A DNA stretch of 64,000 nucleotides from Neospora caninum Liverpool (lineage: Eukaryota; Apicomplexa; Conoidasida; Eucoccidiorida; Sarcocystidae). Below the pieces are notes generated by a model that was given only the letters and a program-made list of their open reading frames with translations, did not search any database and had not been told where the DNA came from. The stretch covers positions 6,000,839-6,064,838 of the forward strand of contig NC_018395.1 of the NCBI RefSeq assembly GCF_000208865.1, given 5' to 3'. Of this stretch, positions 1 through 11,640 are shown one piece after another (the stretch's first letter is position 1; the number at the start of each line of letters is the position of its first letter). Made by a program: the position numbers and the translations under genes.

Positions 1-2492
1 GCGGCCAGAGACCGGCAGCTCTGCGCTTGGCTGGTTAGGTTACTTTTCGGACCAGAAAACCGTCCTGTTGAACCCGAGATTGAGGAAGCGTGTGACGAAC
101 AGGGCGGCGGGCTCGCTTCACGGGAGGCGCGCGGCGGTTCAGACCGGGGGGGGGGGGGGGGGGGGGAGGGGGGGGAAGAAAGGGCCGAGGCAACGCAGCG
201 AGGGAGGGAAGGAGAGGTTCTCGTCGTTTTTCGTGGGGTTTGCGTCTAGCGAGAAGAAACACGTGAGCGTTGCGCGGCGGAGAAACTGTCCTTTTTTCCC
301 AGGAGCGCGTTCCTCGAGCACATGACGTACTTCCTGGTTCGCACCGGCGGCGATTTCCGCTTTTTCCCGGAGATGCCGCCGTGGCAGTGGTTGGCGCACA
401 TTGAAAATCTGCGCTTCAAACTTCTCTCCGTGGTAAGACTCTCTGCTTTTTCCCGCGAGAAACACAGTGAACGTGTGTGCGTTCGCTCCTCTCTCTTTCG
501 CCGACCTCGCCCGCTCTGTGCGCGGTCGCGCTGTCCCCCGAATCGGGTTCCGCGACTTGCCTCTTTCCTCTCGTGGGCCTCTGCCCGCGCCGCCTCCACG
601 CCGTTTTGTCTTTTTTCCCGCCATTTTGCAGGCGCAGAGCCGCCGGTCGCAGCTGCAGCTGGCGAACTTGGAGCGGGAGCGCGCTCTCGACTTTCTGCCG
701 GTAGACGTCGAGCACCACGGAGAAGAGTACACGCAGAAGTTCCTGCAGTTCGAGACCGACCTGTTCCAGGCGTGTGCCGCGCGTCTGATGGGCCACTTCA
801 TGTTCCTGTGCGATCCCTTCGTCCCCGTCCAGAGTGCCGAAGCGCTGAGCGCAGTGGCCGAGATCGACGGCGGAAAGGGGAAACTCTTCTCCCTCGGCGA
901 GGACGTCAACGCCCTCTTCTACCTCCCGGAACAACAGAAACGCGACGTTGCAAGACCCAGCCAAGCAGTCCACGCGCTCCTGGTGAGAGACGGCGAGACG
1001 CACGTGGTCAAGTGAAGGGAGAAGAGAGAAGACAGGCGAGGCGGCAGGGGACACCCCGGAGACACAGAACCGGAACAGTGGAAACGAAAAACGACAGAGG
1101 GAGAGAGACTCCAAAACGTGGACCTACACAGAGACGCATTTGTGCCGCAATGTGGCTCGGCTTGTGTGCCGCTTTCTGGCTTTCGCGTGCAGAGTCACCT
1201 GGAAGCAACCGGCCGCCCCTTCAACCCGTGCTACAGCGAACTGCTCCACGTCCACGCGGAGGTCCTCGAGGAAAGAGGCGAGCACTGGTAGGCGAACAGT
1301 CGGAAACGAAGAAAGTTTTTTCGCTTTGGAACCATCTGTTCCACAAGGTGGACACTCAGACATCCACATCGTCTTCTCCGTGACGTTCGCTTCTCTGGAC
1401 TAAACACGGACAGCCTCCAAGGTCTACCCGAGACGGTGTGACTGCGGCCATTCTATAAAACCTAAACCCTACCGCTGACACGTTTGCATATATATGTACA
1501 TATATATATATATATATATATATGGTTATATATCTACACGAAAACATATAGGTGTATATGTGTATGCGTATGTGTAGGATATGTATATTCGCTCGCTGTA
1601 CTTTTCTCTCCATATGGACGTTGGTGTAAAGGCGGATGCATTGGAGACGTGCGTGTGGACGAACGCGAGAGATTTCCCGTTCTTGCGTGAGCTCGCAGCA
1701 GGCGAAATGCTCTCTCAGAGGCGTTCGCTGTTCGGGGCAATATTGGACATACGGGTGTCTTTTTCCTCGGTGGCTGGGGGCCGAACACTTTTTCGTGAAT
1801 TTCAAAGAGTTAGACCACCGAGTGGGTTTTGTGCACTGGTAGACTGCAGTGCGGCCGAGGCGTACGTTTCTCGTCTTCTCGTACTCGTGTGTCTCGCTCG
1901 TAGTCGTTGTCCTCCTCTGTCGTTTGTGTGTTTCGGAATTTTCGTTTTCAGTCTCCTTTTTTTGCCCTGTTTTCTTCTGACTACTGACGAGGCGCGGTGT
2001 TTCATCTTCATTGGCTCTCCTGATGACAGCCGCGCCTTCCTTTTTTCTGCTGCGGCTTTTCTTGCCTCTCTCCTCTCTCTGCGGTATCTCTCTTCTTTCG
2101 GAACGGTCCGTCTTCTTCCACTTTTTCCTGTTCCCCGTTTGTGTTTTCGCAGGTTGACGGCGCCGGGCGAGTGCACGTCCCAAGCGTTCCTCCGTCGCCT
2201 GCGTACAGATGACCCCGCTTTCGAAGTGTACTGCTCGTATTTCAAGGAAATGTACGAGCGCTTCGCCGCAGCGACGGAAGTTTCGATGGAGGAAGGACGC
2301 AAGCGCCTGGCAACCATCGCGAAAAACGCCCAAGAAGAAGCGGATGCGTACGGCCTCGCCCTCCGCACGATGGGCTCCACCGAAATGGCGCAGAAGGCTC
2401 GCGAAGGCGCAGCGAAACTCGAGCAGCTGAGGGAGGCGCAGAAAGCCGCGACGGCTGGACAAGCCGAAGCAGTCAAGGACAGCAAGATGTGA
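1..2492 (+). CDS. Hypothetical protein, 3' part of a multi-exon gene (5' end outside window)
   Basis: I do not recognise the family. Five exons fit by phase: 1-89 (open from the window edge), 303-432, 632-982, 1193-1287 and 2153-2492, giving 334 residues with no start in the window. Donors are gtgtga, gtaaga, gtgaga and gtaggc; acceptors are cccag, tgcag, tgcag and cgcag, most after pyrimidine tracts. The first junction is the weakest: joining 89 to 303 keeps one frame that reads into FLEHMTYFLVRTGGDF. The protein is soluble-looking, with no membrane segment. A middle part contains the motif FLQFETDLFQACAARLMGHF, and the C-terminal 80 residues are a charged Ala/Glu/Lys-rich helix ending in KDSKM. 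An ATG at 322 is in frame, but upstream reading continues through a good acceptor, so it is probably internal. Intron 4 is 865 bp and could hide a further exon. The coding call is firm; the function is unknown. Confidence 0.62.
146..175. repeat. Poly-G tract (G21-A-G8) in intron 1
   Basis: A run of 21 G, one A and 8 G lies between the donor at 90 and the acceptor at 302 of the first gene. It is a simple-sequence tract with G-quadruplex potential on the sense strand; its exact length may be affected by sequencing. Confidence 0.85.
1489..1533. repeat. (TA)n microsatellite in intron 4 of the first gene
   Basis: Alternating TA for about 24 bases, flanked by ATATATGTACA, inside the 865-bp intron 1288-2152. 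Such TA runs recur through the window in introns and spacers only. Confidence 0.9.
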
Positions 2493-5400
2493 AGGGGCAA
2501 AGTCGGCCATGTGGTAAGGCAGTGTTCACATCTCTTGCCCCGTGTGTGTATATACAGTGTAGATGCAGGTGTTGGTTTCGGACTTGCCGGTGAACGTTGA
2601 GGCAGTGGAAAAGAGGGAGGGTTTGGAAGGAAGGAGCGTGCATTTACGTGGATGTTTCTTTCGATTGGGTGGTGAGGTCGCGTCCACAAATGCGCTGTGT
2701 CTCGCTTTTCTTTTCTGTGTCCTTCAGGAAGACGCGCTGGACGCCGTGTTTATGCAGGCGGCTACGCAGGCCGCTCTCATATCGTGCGAGAGAGACAGGA
2801 ACTGAAGGGGGGGGACACGGAAGGATGTGGAGGCAGAAGGAAGTAGTTTGGGGGGGAAAGGTAGGAAAGAGGAAACTCGGGGTACACGAATGAATTTTGG
2901 GGGCGAACAGTATAGTGATGCGTTCACTTCGAGATAGCTGGCAGTTAGCTCGTACACTGCATCCTACTTACAGGCGGGGCCACGGGTTTTTTGTACCGAC
3001 ATCCTCAGGTCTCGACCCCAGTTTCCGGTGGGACGTGCGAAACGAGACAGCAAAACCTGGCAGAGAGAGGCCACGGCTCTTTGTGGAGGACCAAGATGTC
3101 ATACGCCACTCGAAGGCACGCAACGAACCAGGAACAACCAGCGTCACACGTAGAAGTTTTGACTGTGAAGGACGAGGCTAGCCAAGAAAATATTCGCATT
3201 TAGGCGTCGATGCATATTTACCTGTACATGTGCATCTGCATGTATATATTTTGTGATCCGTTCGTTTCTCCGTTACTAACGCCAACTGTCGGTGCATCTT
3301 GCCGTGATACCCCCCAAGAAGCTTCGGCGTATTTACGGGGCCGAGACGCACTCGTATACTGTTGCTTGTCGGATTCTGCACGCGAACTCAACAAACCCAA
3401 TTGGAGTGCCTGGCCCCGCCCACACACGCCTCACGGAAGTTGCGGCGAAGACGACATCCTGATTCGATCTTGCTCGGAAGAGCGTTGCATCGATTTCCAC
3501 GACTTCAACTGCATTAACAGGGACACGAAAAAGTGCTTGTCGAGAAGAAGGACTTCTTCCGTCTCGGGCTGTACTGCAGTTCGCAGGGTCCACCATACGT
3601 CTCTCCCAGTCGTTCAAGAGATTTCTTTATACTATGGATGGTATGACGTTGGTATAGCAACAAATTCTATACTAACGTCGATAGACACAGATGTACCTGC
3701 ACTCATGTCAGCCACATAAGACGTATCCGGCGTTTAAATGGTATAAATAAATGTGTATATGTAAAGAGACGTACGTAGGTGTATTCACCTGTATCAGTCT
3801 GGCCACATCTTTTCTACTACAAAACGGAGTTGCAGGGATCATCTCATCTAAATGACGCTGAAGGCTGTATTATTCTAGGCACCGGACGTTCTCGTACGAA
3901 CCTCCACTTAGTGAAGTGGTTCCCTGTGCTGTGGTCGAGTTGTGTGTAAACTTCGTTCTCCCGTTCGCGTCTGGCCCCCTCCAGAAGACGAAGCCAATTT
4001 TGAGCAAGTACCCTTTGTGCTGAGACTGGAGAATCGATCAGTACACGTCGACTCGTTAATATTCGTTTATCAGGCTGGGTATTTCATATGGACATACGTT
4101 GGTATGCACAAAAAGGAGCAAGCACTTCGCAGTCCTGGGGGGGGGAAGTCGGCAGCGATGGTTCTTGAGGCGGTGCTGATATGTCCTCGCTTTCCGATCT
4201 GGCTGTTCCATCCCTCCCGAACCACGCGTCTCGTACAAGTCCGTGCTTTCCTTACTAAAGAAAAACAGCGGGGAGGGTCAGTAGCAATTCCGTTCTGCAA
4301 CGTTCTGAACACCAAGGATAGCGTCCTTGTTTCTGCGATCATCGTAGAAGCAGTAGAGCAACCGAGGGGTGGAGAGAAATGAGACAGAAGGCATTCTTTC
4401 AGCAGAAGAAACGTGCAACCCCAGTGCCTCTGTATCGGAAGGCTTCTATTGTCCTTTCGGTCACGGACATTCCTTTCCCCACGAAATGGAGCCCCTGAGA
4501 GATTTTGTTGTTGGGAAACTCTACCGAACTGCCACGAAGACGAAAAAACCCAGGGATGTCTAGAGAAAACACTACTGGGTCGAGGGGAACCAAAAGGCTG
4601 CCCCAGGGGGAATACTTTCGCTACTGCGAGTTGTGTCGGGGAAAGCGCGCGTTCCCCAGGTGGAATCAGACCTGCTAATCTGGTCCTTCTGGAGGGTTTC
4701 GACCCCGTAAGGCGAAAATATGAGGGATAAGATGCGTGTTTCGCTGAGCTTTCGTAAAGATACGACCTCCGCAGTGTGCTTGAAAAACAGAGAGAAGCTC
4801 CTCTGTTTTTCCTTTGCTCCTAGGTGTTTTTTTCCTCAGCTCCACATTTACCAGTTTAGCACGGGATCGGATCTGCCGCCTCATTCGCGCTTTGGCAGCA
4901 CGGCCGCAAAAGTGGGGGAACAAACCAAGCAGAAAATGCGAACGGCATTCGCATTTGTGTCTTGAGCTTTTCTGTCCTTTTGTTGTCTTTTTCCGTCGTC
5001 CCAAAGCCTTTCCTGCCGAGTTGGCTGGTTCCTGTTTCTTCGTCAGCGTGCGAAAAACGATCTAGCCCAAGCGAGCTAATCTCTCAACTGGCAACGAGCC
5101 TACCCACCTCATCGCTCTTGTTTCCTCGATCCTTCCGAGTCGGCAACCACATATGTTTTCGTTGCTGTTTTGTGTGTCCCCTGAGGAGAATGAAAACACA
5201 ACACCCGTTCGTCTGGGGATATTTTTGTTTCCGTCCACGCGTAGTTTCGTTCCCGTGTTTTGGGTTTTGACAGCTTAGATCGCATTTTTGGACAACCGAT
5301 CTCCTTTACACCATTCCTCATGTCTGTTTGTTTCTCGTTCTTTTGATTCGTCCTGTTGCTCTACCGTCTTTCCAGCTTTTCTAGGTCTCGTCCTGTCTGG

Positions 5401-6173
5401 ACTTCGTGCTCTCTTGGTTTTTACGGTTCTTTCTCTGAGGCAGGCGGCGTTCAGATTTTTGAACATTTCAAGAGGACCGACGACGAGCGTAACCCCGCTT
5501 TGCTTTCCTTTTACGTATTCGAGTTTTTTTTCTCTCTTTCTGGGTGAATCCTCGATGGAATTCCGCTTTCCCCGCAGTCAGAACGCTGGACTGTCTTTTC
5601 AAAGCACAAAGTCGCTTACCAGCGGGAAATTCTTCCCTCTGTCGTGTCGTGGTGCGTCTTGGCTTCGTTTTGCCTTTTTGCATCTTCCTTCGTATCTGCT
5701 TTCTTCCCCGGGTTGCTTCCTCTCTTGATTTCCCCCTCCATTTTTCGGTATCGTTTCCTGCCGCCTTCTCCATCAGCACTCTCCGCGGTGTCCGTTTTGG
5801 TACAAAAGCAAAACACCGCGAGGGAAGATGACATTGCGCACAGAACCCCAGGTGGAACCAAGAAGAGAGAGAGACTGCTTCACTAGCGCGACTGCAGAGT
5901 CGGTGGTGCTTCGCGTTAGGAGGCGAAAGGCGGTTTTTCCCTTTGTCCCGATTGAATCAAACGCCTCGGCGGTGCCCAGCTTCGGCGAGCCATGGACGCA
6001 GAGACCGGAATACACAGAAAGTAAAACTCTGTCCCAGAATGGCGAAACCCGAGAGAAAAAAGTTTTCGCTTCCACTTGAAGCGGACCGAAGAGATGAAGT
6101 CGGCGGAAGACGGAAGGAGACATACCGAGGAGCGCAGGAAACCGTCAGAGGCAACTTCCCGTCGATCCTGGGC
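2493..6173. other. Intergenic region, no convincing gene
   Basis: This stretch separates two plus-strand genes. The first part should be the 3' UTR of the upstream gene. It contains a possible spliced 3' UTR intron (donor gtaagg at 2514, acceptor ccttcag ending at 2727). From about 4960 to 5850 the plus strand is strongly pyrimidine-rich, as expected of an upstream leader or promoter of the next gene. The open frames here (for example 3942-4382) are short, have no recognisable domain and lack paired splice signals, so I call none of them. Confidence 0.6.
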
Positions 6174-7076
6174 ATGCCATGGCGACTGGTTTTTCTTTCT
6201 TCCTCAGTGATGAGGCAGAAACAGACCGCGTTTTTGAAACTATCTTCTTTCCTACTTTTTTCTAATGCTGCCATCCTCTCTCCGCATTTCCCCTCTTCTT
6301 GCTTCTTACCTTTCTCCGGCAGCTCTTCTCCTTCCTCCTTTTCCGCCTTTTCCTCCGTAGGACTCCTCCCTGTCCACGGCCATCTAACGTCTTCCGTGCA
6401 TCCGGTGTCCGCCTGGTCTGAGGCGTCTGACGAGGCTGGAGGGCTTGGCGTGGAGGCGCAAAACACAATCTCGGCTTCACCACTCGCAAAGACTCCCTCT
6501 TTCTCACGTCCTCCCGTCGCAAAGCCCACACCTGCCTCCTTCGTCCCTTCTGTGCAGGTGGACGATGCTTCTTTCCTGCCTCTCGACTCCCACTCTTCCT
6601 TTTCTCATCATTCGTCTCCTTTTTCTGCTCGTCCTCGTGCCGCCTCCTCTGCTTCATCTTCTCTTTCCTATTCCCCGTCTTCTGCTTCTTCTCAAAATTC
6701 TCTCCCTCCCGACTTCACCGTTCAATCCGGCGAGCACCCTCCGACGCCGAGCTTTGCAAGGACGGCCGTCGGGCCTCTCCTCTCCAAGTCGACAAGCGGC
6801 GCGTACCACACAAGCCATACAGGAGCCACTCGGCCTTGGATGTGGTAAAAAACGCATAACCACAGATTACGCGATCAGGAGATGTGTTGTGTGGACGTGT
6901 CGATGCCACCACACATCCCTTGTCACTTTCCTGTGTTTTCTCCTTCCTTTCCATACACTTGCTTAAAATCCAAATGCCTACCTCTCTCTGTGTCTGTACC
7001 TCTGTTTTTAGCTATCTGTATTTCTACCGTCCTTGCGCTTTACACATCGACACCTGTACTCATATATATACATATC

Positions 7077-7124
<48 letters not shown>

Positions 7125-10100
7125 CATACCCGTACGCCTGTAAACATGCAATTATCCTATCCCGTTTGAACAGCGATCTTTGATGCGCAACGTCGCTGTG
7201 AAGGCTCCCGACACAAAAAGCGACGAGACTGCAAGAAAAGAGACGCGTGGGGGTGCGCCGTTACAGAGGCGCACCCCACGAGGAGCGCGAGACAGCGAGT
7301 TGAAGATGCGCATCTGTTCATCTCGGCTTCCGTCCCGCGATCTGCTCCTCTCTGCCGCAGGGCCACGGCGTCTCTCTTCTGCGCTGCAAGTGTCCTCGTG
7401 TGGATCATTCATCGCCTGAGGCTTCGGCGCGTCGCCGTCCGACTCCAGCAGAGAGTCGGCAGTTGCTTCCCGCCTCCTGTGGTCTACGCCTACGGCCGGC
7501 TCTTTACCTTCTTTCCTCTCTTCGCCGCCTGCTGTTGGTCAGCGCTTTTAAGGACACAGAAGCAACGAGGTTTCCACCAGCCTAAAACCCGAAAAGTCCC
7601 CTCATTGTGCCCATTCTCTACAGACACTCTTCTACGCACACAAATATATACATACATATACATACATATACATACATATACATACATATACATACATATA
7701 CATACATATATATATATATATGCATGTGTATATATATATATATATATATATATGCATATGTCTATATATCTGTAGTTCTTCTGCACTCTGCTACCATTTC
7801 CCCCTAGTTGCTGTGGCTTCCTCTCTCTGGGGTGTGGGGTGCTTCTCCGCCATATCTCCGTTCGCTAGCGTGTGCTTGTTTACGGAGTCTTGGCGATTTT
7901 GCGCATGATTTTCGCGTTTTTTCACGTTTGTTTCTTTTGTGTGTGCATGCCAGGATCTCGCTACTCTTCCCGCAGCTGGCTCTCCTCAGCCGCGTGCTTC
8001 TCCATCTGTATGAGGTCGCGTGTCTTCACTGGTTTTGGGCGCTGATGCTCGAGTTGCTCGGCGGGCCGGACAGCGCCATCCTGGTCATCAATTCTTCTCC
8101 GGAAGCAGCGCACTTCCTGCGGCGCTCTTCTTCTCTGGAGGCGGTGAGGAAACTCAAGGAATCGAAGCGGAGGACGAGTCGGCGGCTGCAGCTGGCCTTC
8201 ACCAAGTTGCGGAACGGCGTAGAACGCGGACACACTCCGTTTGTTTCTTCGCTGGTGAGTCCGCGAGAGGGGCGCCCGAGGGCGACGGAGACAGAGGGAC
8301 GGCTCGCGGGCGGCGAGGCCGAGCAGACGAGGGACAGGGAGACACGCGAAGGCGTTGGTGGGTTTGGAGACCCAAAGCGAGAACGGCCGGAGGAAGAACG
8401 CTCTCCACACTTTGTCCTGTCGTGCACCCTGCGCGACGAGGCAGAACGAGAGACAGAGGAACTGACAACGACTGAGGAAGACAAGCAGACGCGCAAAGCC
8501 CAGGCGGGAGAGAACCGAACCGGCGCGACGGAGACGCGACAGGTCAGGGCGCCAGACGAAGCCCGTGGAGGCGAAAACGAGCAAGTGAAACGGGACAGAA
8601 CGCGGAGAATGTCCGACCCCAGACTGGCGCATTCCCCGACACCCTGTCAATGGCCTTCCATGCGAGGAGCGCTAGATAGAGAAGCAAGAGGAGAAATAGA
8701 AGAAGGTGGTAAGGAAGGCGTGAAAGAGGACAGCTGGACAGGGCGATCTGCGTTTTACTCGAGGGCGCGCAGCAGGGCGTTCTTCGCGTCGGGTGTGAGA
8801 AGCGGAAGGGGGGGAGAACGCAGAGACGGCGCCGGAGAGAGAGGCGAGGAGGAAAGGGCATCTGCTCAATTTCTTCCTTTTCTCCTCGCCAAAGCGCGAA
8901 GCGGGTTCTTTCTCAGGAAAGAAGGAACTCAGCCCTCCGCTGGGACGTCTCCGCGGCTGCACGCGACACGGGGACGATCCCGAGGCGACAGAGAGAAGGC
9001 GCGGGTAGAAGAGAAAGGGAAAAAAGAGAAGGAAGCGAGAGACGAAAGGAGAGAAGCTGGACTGGGGGACGCGCTGAGAGAGGAAGCCCCTTCCCTCGCT
9101 TTTTCCTGCTCCTCCTCCGCGACGTCAACTGCGGCGACGACACCTTGTCTCCAGCCCCAACGGCGTGCCTCTTTCGCCTCTCCTCGACGCAAAGCGACAG
9201 AACCACGCGACGTGGCGCGCGAAGAGGAACGAGGGAGATGCGGCGAGGAGGGCGCCTTGAGCGAAGGAGAAACTTTGAGAGGGGGAGAGCGGGAACGACG
9301 CGGCTCTTTGTGCGAGGTCGGCAGAGGCACTCGTGGGCAGCCGCGGGGTACGGAAAGAGGCTGTGTGTCAGACGGCGAGAACAACGCGAAGCGGGAAGCG
9401 AGTTGTTGCGTGCCTTTCTCTCCTTCCATCCTCCGCGGGAACCGCGAGGACATGGCGCGAGATGAAGAAACAGCAAGCGAGGGCGAGGCAGCAGACGAAG
9501 ACGAGACGCTGGCAAAGTCCGGAGGCGTTCTTCGACGGATCTGGTGTGTTCCGCCACTCTGCTGTTTTGCAATGAGATCGGAGAGACGCGAATTCCAGGC
9601 CGTAAGGTCCAAACCCGCAGCAAAAAACTCGGACGCCCGAGTTCTAGCTTGTCGCGTTTCGCCGCCCTCAGCTTACGGGTGTGTTTGCGTGCGGTTCCTG
9701 TTCTGTCTGTTTCCCTTCCAGAAACAGCCACTCGGTTCTCTCTCTCTCTCTCTCTCTGTCGCGTTTCTTGTCCGGCGTGTTTTTTTCCTCGCTCACTTGC
9801 CACAGCTCGACCGTTCTCCGTATCGCGCAGCTCGTCCGCTCGGTAGCTTTTCTTTCCCTTCTTCGCCCCTCCTGCTCCTGGCTTCCCTTTCTCTTTTCTT
9901 CCACTTCTCGGGAACCGCGTTGCATGCCCCTTCGCTTGTGAACGCGCGAGCTCGAGGGGTTTTTGCTCCTCTCGGCGCGGAAACGCGCGCGTCCCCACCC
10001 TCCTGCCGGTTCGCCCTTTTCCTTCTTTTCGCAGAGAGACATCCGCCTCAGCTTCCTGTGCCTGCTGCCGTACACGTTCCTAAGCTGCGCAGTCACCGTC

Positions 10101-11151
10101 TTCTCGGCGCTCGTCCCCTCGACTCTGTTTCTCGTGCGCTCGCCCTCGCTCTCACCTTGCACGGGAATTGGCGGAGCAGAGGGAAGAGATTGTTCCGCGG
10201 CGTCAGGCAACGCGACTCTCTCAGGCGTGCCGAGCGCGGCGAGTGGCGAGAAACACGCGTCGGCCTCCACTTGGACAAAATCGACGACGCTCGAAGTCGC
10301 TGTCCAAGAGACTCTCCAGCAGGCAGCGGTCTTCGCCGTCATGCTCGCCATGTGGGGAATTGGCGTCGTGTACTTTGCGACTCGCAGGTTCCTCAAAGGC
10401 TTCAACCTCGGTGAGACCTCGAATGCGCGCGCGTGCGAGAAAAGCGAAAAGAAGACACAGAAACGCAGAAGAAAGATGAAAGCGTCGCGGACCCCTCCCG
10501 GAACCGACGCGCTAGTTCTGCTTCCCACGCGTGTCTCCGTCGTGTTCCTCCTATCCTGCGTGTGAGCCTTTCCTTCTTCGTTGTGTTTGCCAGTTTCGCC
10601 TTACGAACCTTGCCTTTTCTGCCTCTCCTCTGGCGGACGAAGACGCGCAAGGCGTCGTTCGCACGCCACGATGTGTCGCGCGGAGAGATCGCATGCAACA
10701 GAGAGACGGCGAGAACTGTTCCGGGAGCCGGATAGAGCGGTGACTCCTTTGGGCGTGAACGTGTGTGTGGTGTGCCTGTCTGTCTTCAGGGCTGAAGTTT
10801 TTGTGCATCAAAGTGCTCGTGGTGGTTATCCAAGTGTCGGAAATCGTGGCCAAGTTCCGAGGGTCACCAACGTACGAAGCGGACGTCGCCGTCCTGTCGT
10901 CTTTCTCGCCGCCTCCGGAATTCGAAGGCGCCTTTCTCGAGCTACATCACTCCGTCTTTGATTTCGTTCTTCTCTTGCTCGCCCTGCCCGTCACGCTGCT
11001 GGCTCTGCGCACGTTCGACCCTCGCGAGTTGTTCCGCCTCGAGGAGAGAAGTCCGGCCTTTGGCGGCGTGCCGCCTGCGGTGCGAGGTCGAGCGCATGCA
11101 GGCGACTGGCGACGAGATGTCGACGGAGAAGCCGAGAGAGAGCAGGCGTGA
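6174..11151 (+). CDS. TMEM184/organic solute transporter alpha (OST-alpha) family seven-helix membrane protein
   Basis: Five exons: 6174-6844, 7361-7537, 7954-8254, 10035-10410 and 10790-11151, giving 628 residues. Seven hydrophobic segments follow in order: [130 protein letters not shown]. This is the helix count and spacing of the OST-alpha/TMEM184 family. Family landmarks are visible: an H just after helix 1, a P-L-F-A-x-x-x-W stretch like the family P-I-Y-A-x-x-S-W, the Y-E motif at the start of helix 3, a GG after it, and K-F-L-C-I-K at helix 6. Members are membrane proteins of the endomembrane system or plasma membrane; some move organic solutes, but substrate and location cannot be read here. 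The first ~220 residues are an added Ser/Pro-rich region with a signal-like hydrophobic start. The start could be the ATG at 6174 or at 6210. Intron 3 is 1,780 bp. Confidence 0.82.
7061..7128. repeat. (TA)n microsatellite in intron 1 of the TMEM184-like gene
   Basis: About 38 bases of pure TA at 7081-7118 with flanking CATATA variants, within the intron 6845-7360. Confidence 0.9.
7651..7760. repeat. Decamer repeat (CATACATATA)x6 running into (TA)n
   Basis: Six exact tandem copies of CATACATATA (7651-7710) pass into interrupted TA runs with TGCATGTG and TGCATATG interruptions, all inside intron 2 (7538-7953) of the TMEM184-like gene. Confidence 0.9.
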
Positions 11152-11599
11152 GGAAGTGCGTTCGTGGAGGTGCATAAAGAGCTGCGAGAGAAAGACAGCG
11201 CCAGCCGCGCCGCGGACGCGACGCTTCGAGAACGGTCGGCGTGACAGATGGAGAATAAGAGAGAGAGGGGCGGGGCGTGAGAGAGTACCGCAGAAGCGAC
11301 TAAGGACATAGCAGGAAAGTGGAGAGGCTACGCATCGAAAGCGAGAGAGCAGGGAGAAAAGACAAGAAAACGACGCGAGCACGAGAGAAGGCGAAGCAAG
11401 AGGGAGCGAACGGGGCATGCTGTTAACCGTCGGGGCGTTCCCGCCGTACGAAGCATGCCGGCCTTGGGACTGTTTTCCATAGTGAAGATGCCAGGACACA
11501 GTCTGGACGCAATCGCCTGCGAGTTCCACTTTCAGTCGAGCCCCTACTCAACTTCTCACTTGCACCGAATCAAGCAGCTCACCCTTCTAGCAAACACGT

Positions 11600-11640
<41 letters not shown>

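Noticed and set aside
3942..4382. A 146-codon frame with mixed hydrophobic composition
   Set aside because: No recognisable family or partner exons; similar frames are expected by chance in 3.7 kb of spacer.
5943..6173. Extending the TMEM184-like protein to the upstream in-frame ATG at 5943
   Set aside because: The added stretch is polar, Arg/Glu-rich and unlike protein termini. Starting at 6174 or 6210 puts a signal-like hydrophobic segment at the N-terminus.
7808..10414. An 868-codon open frame on the plus strand
   Set aside because: Only its early part (7954-8254) is a real exon. The rest runs through an intron with strong gtgagt and cgcag borders, and in the wrong frame through the next exon.
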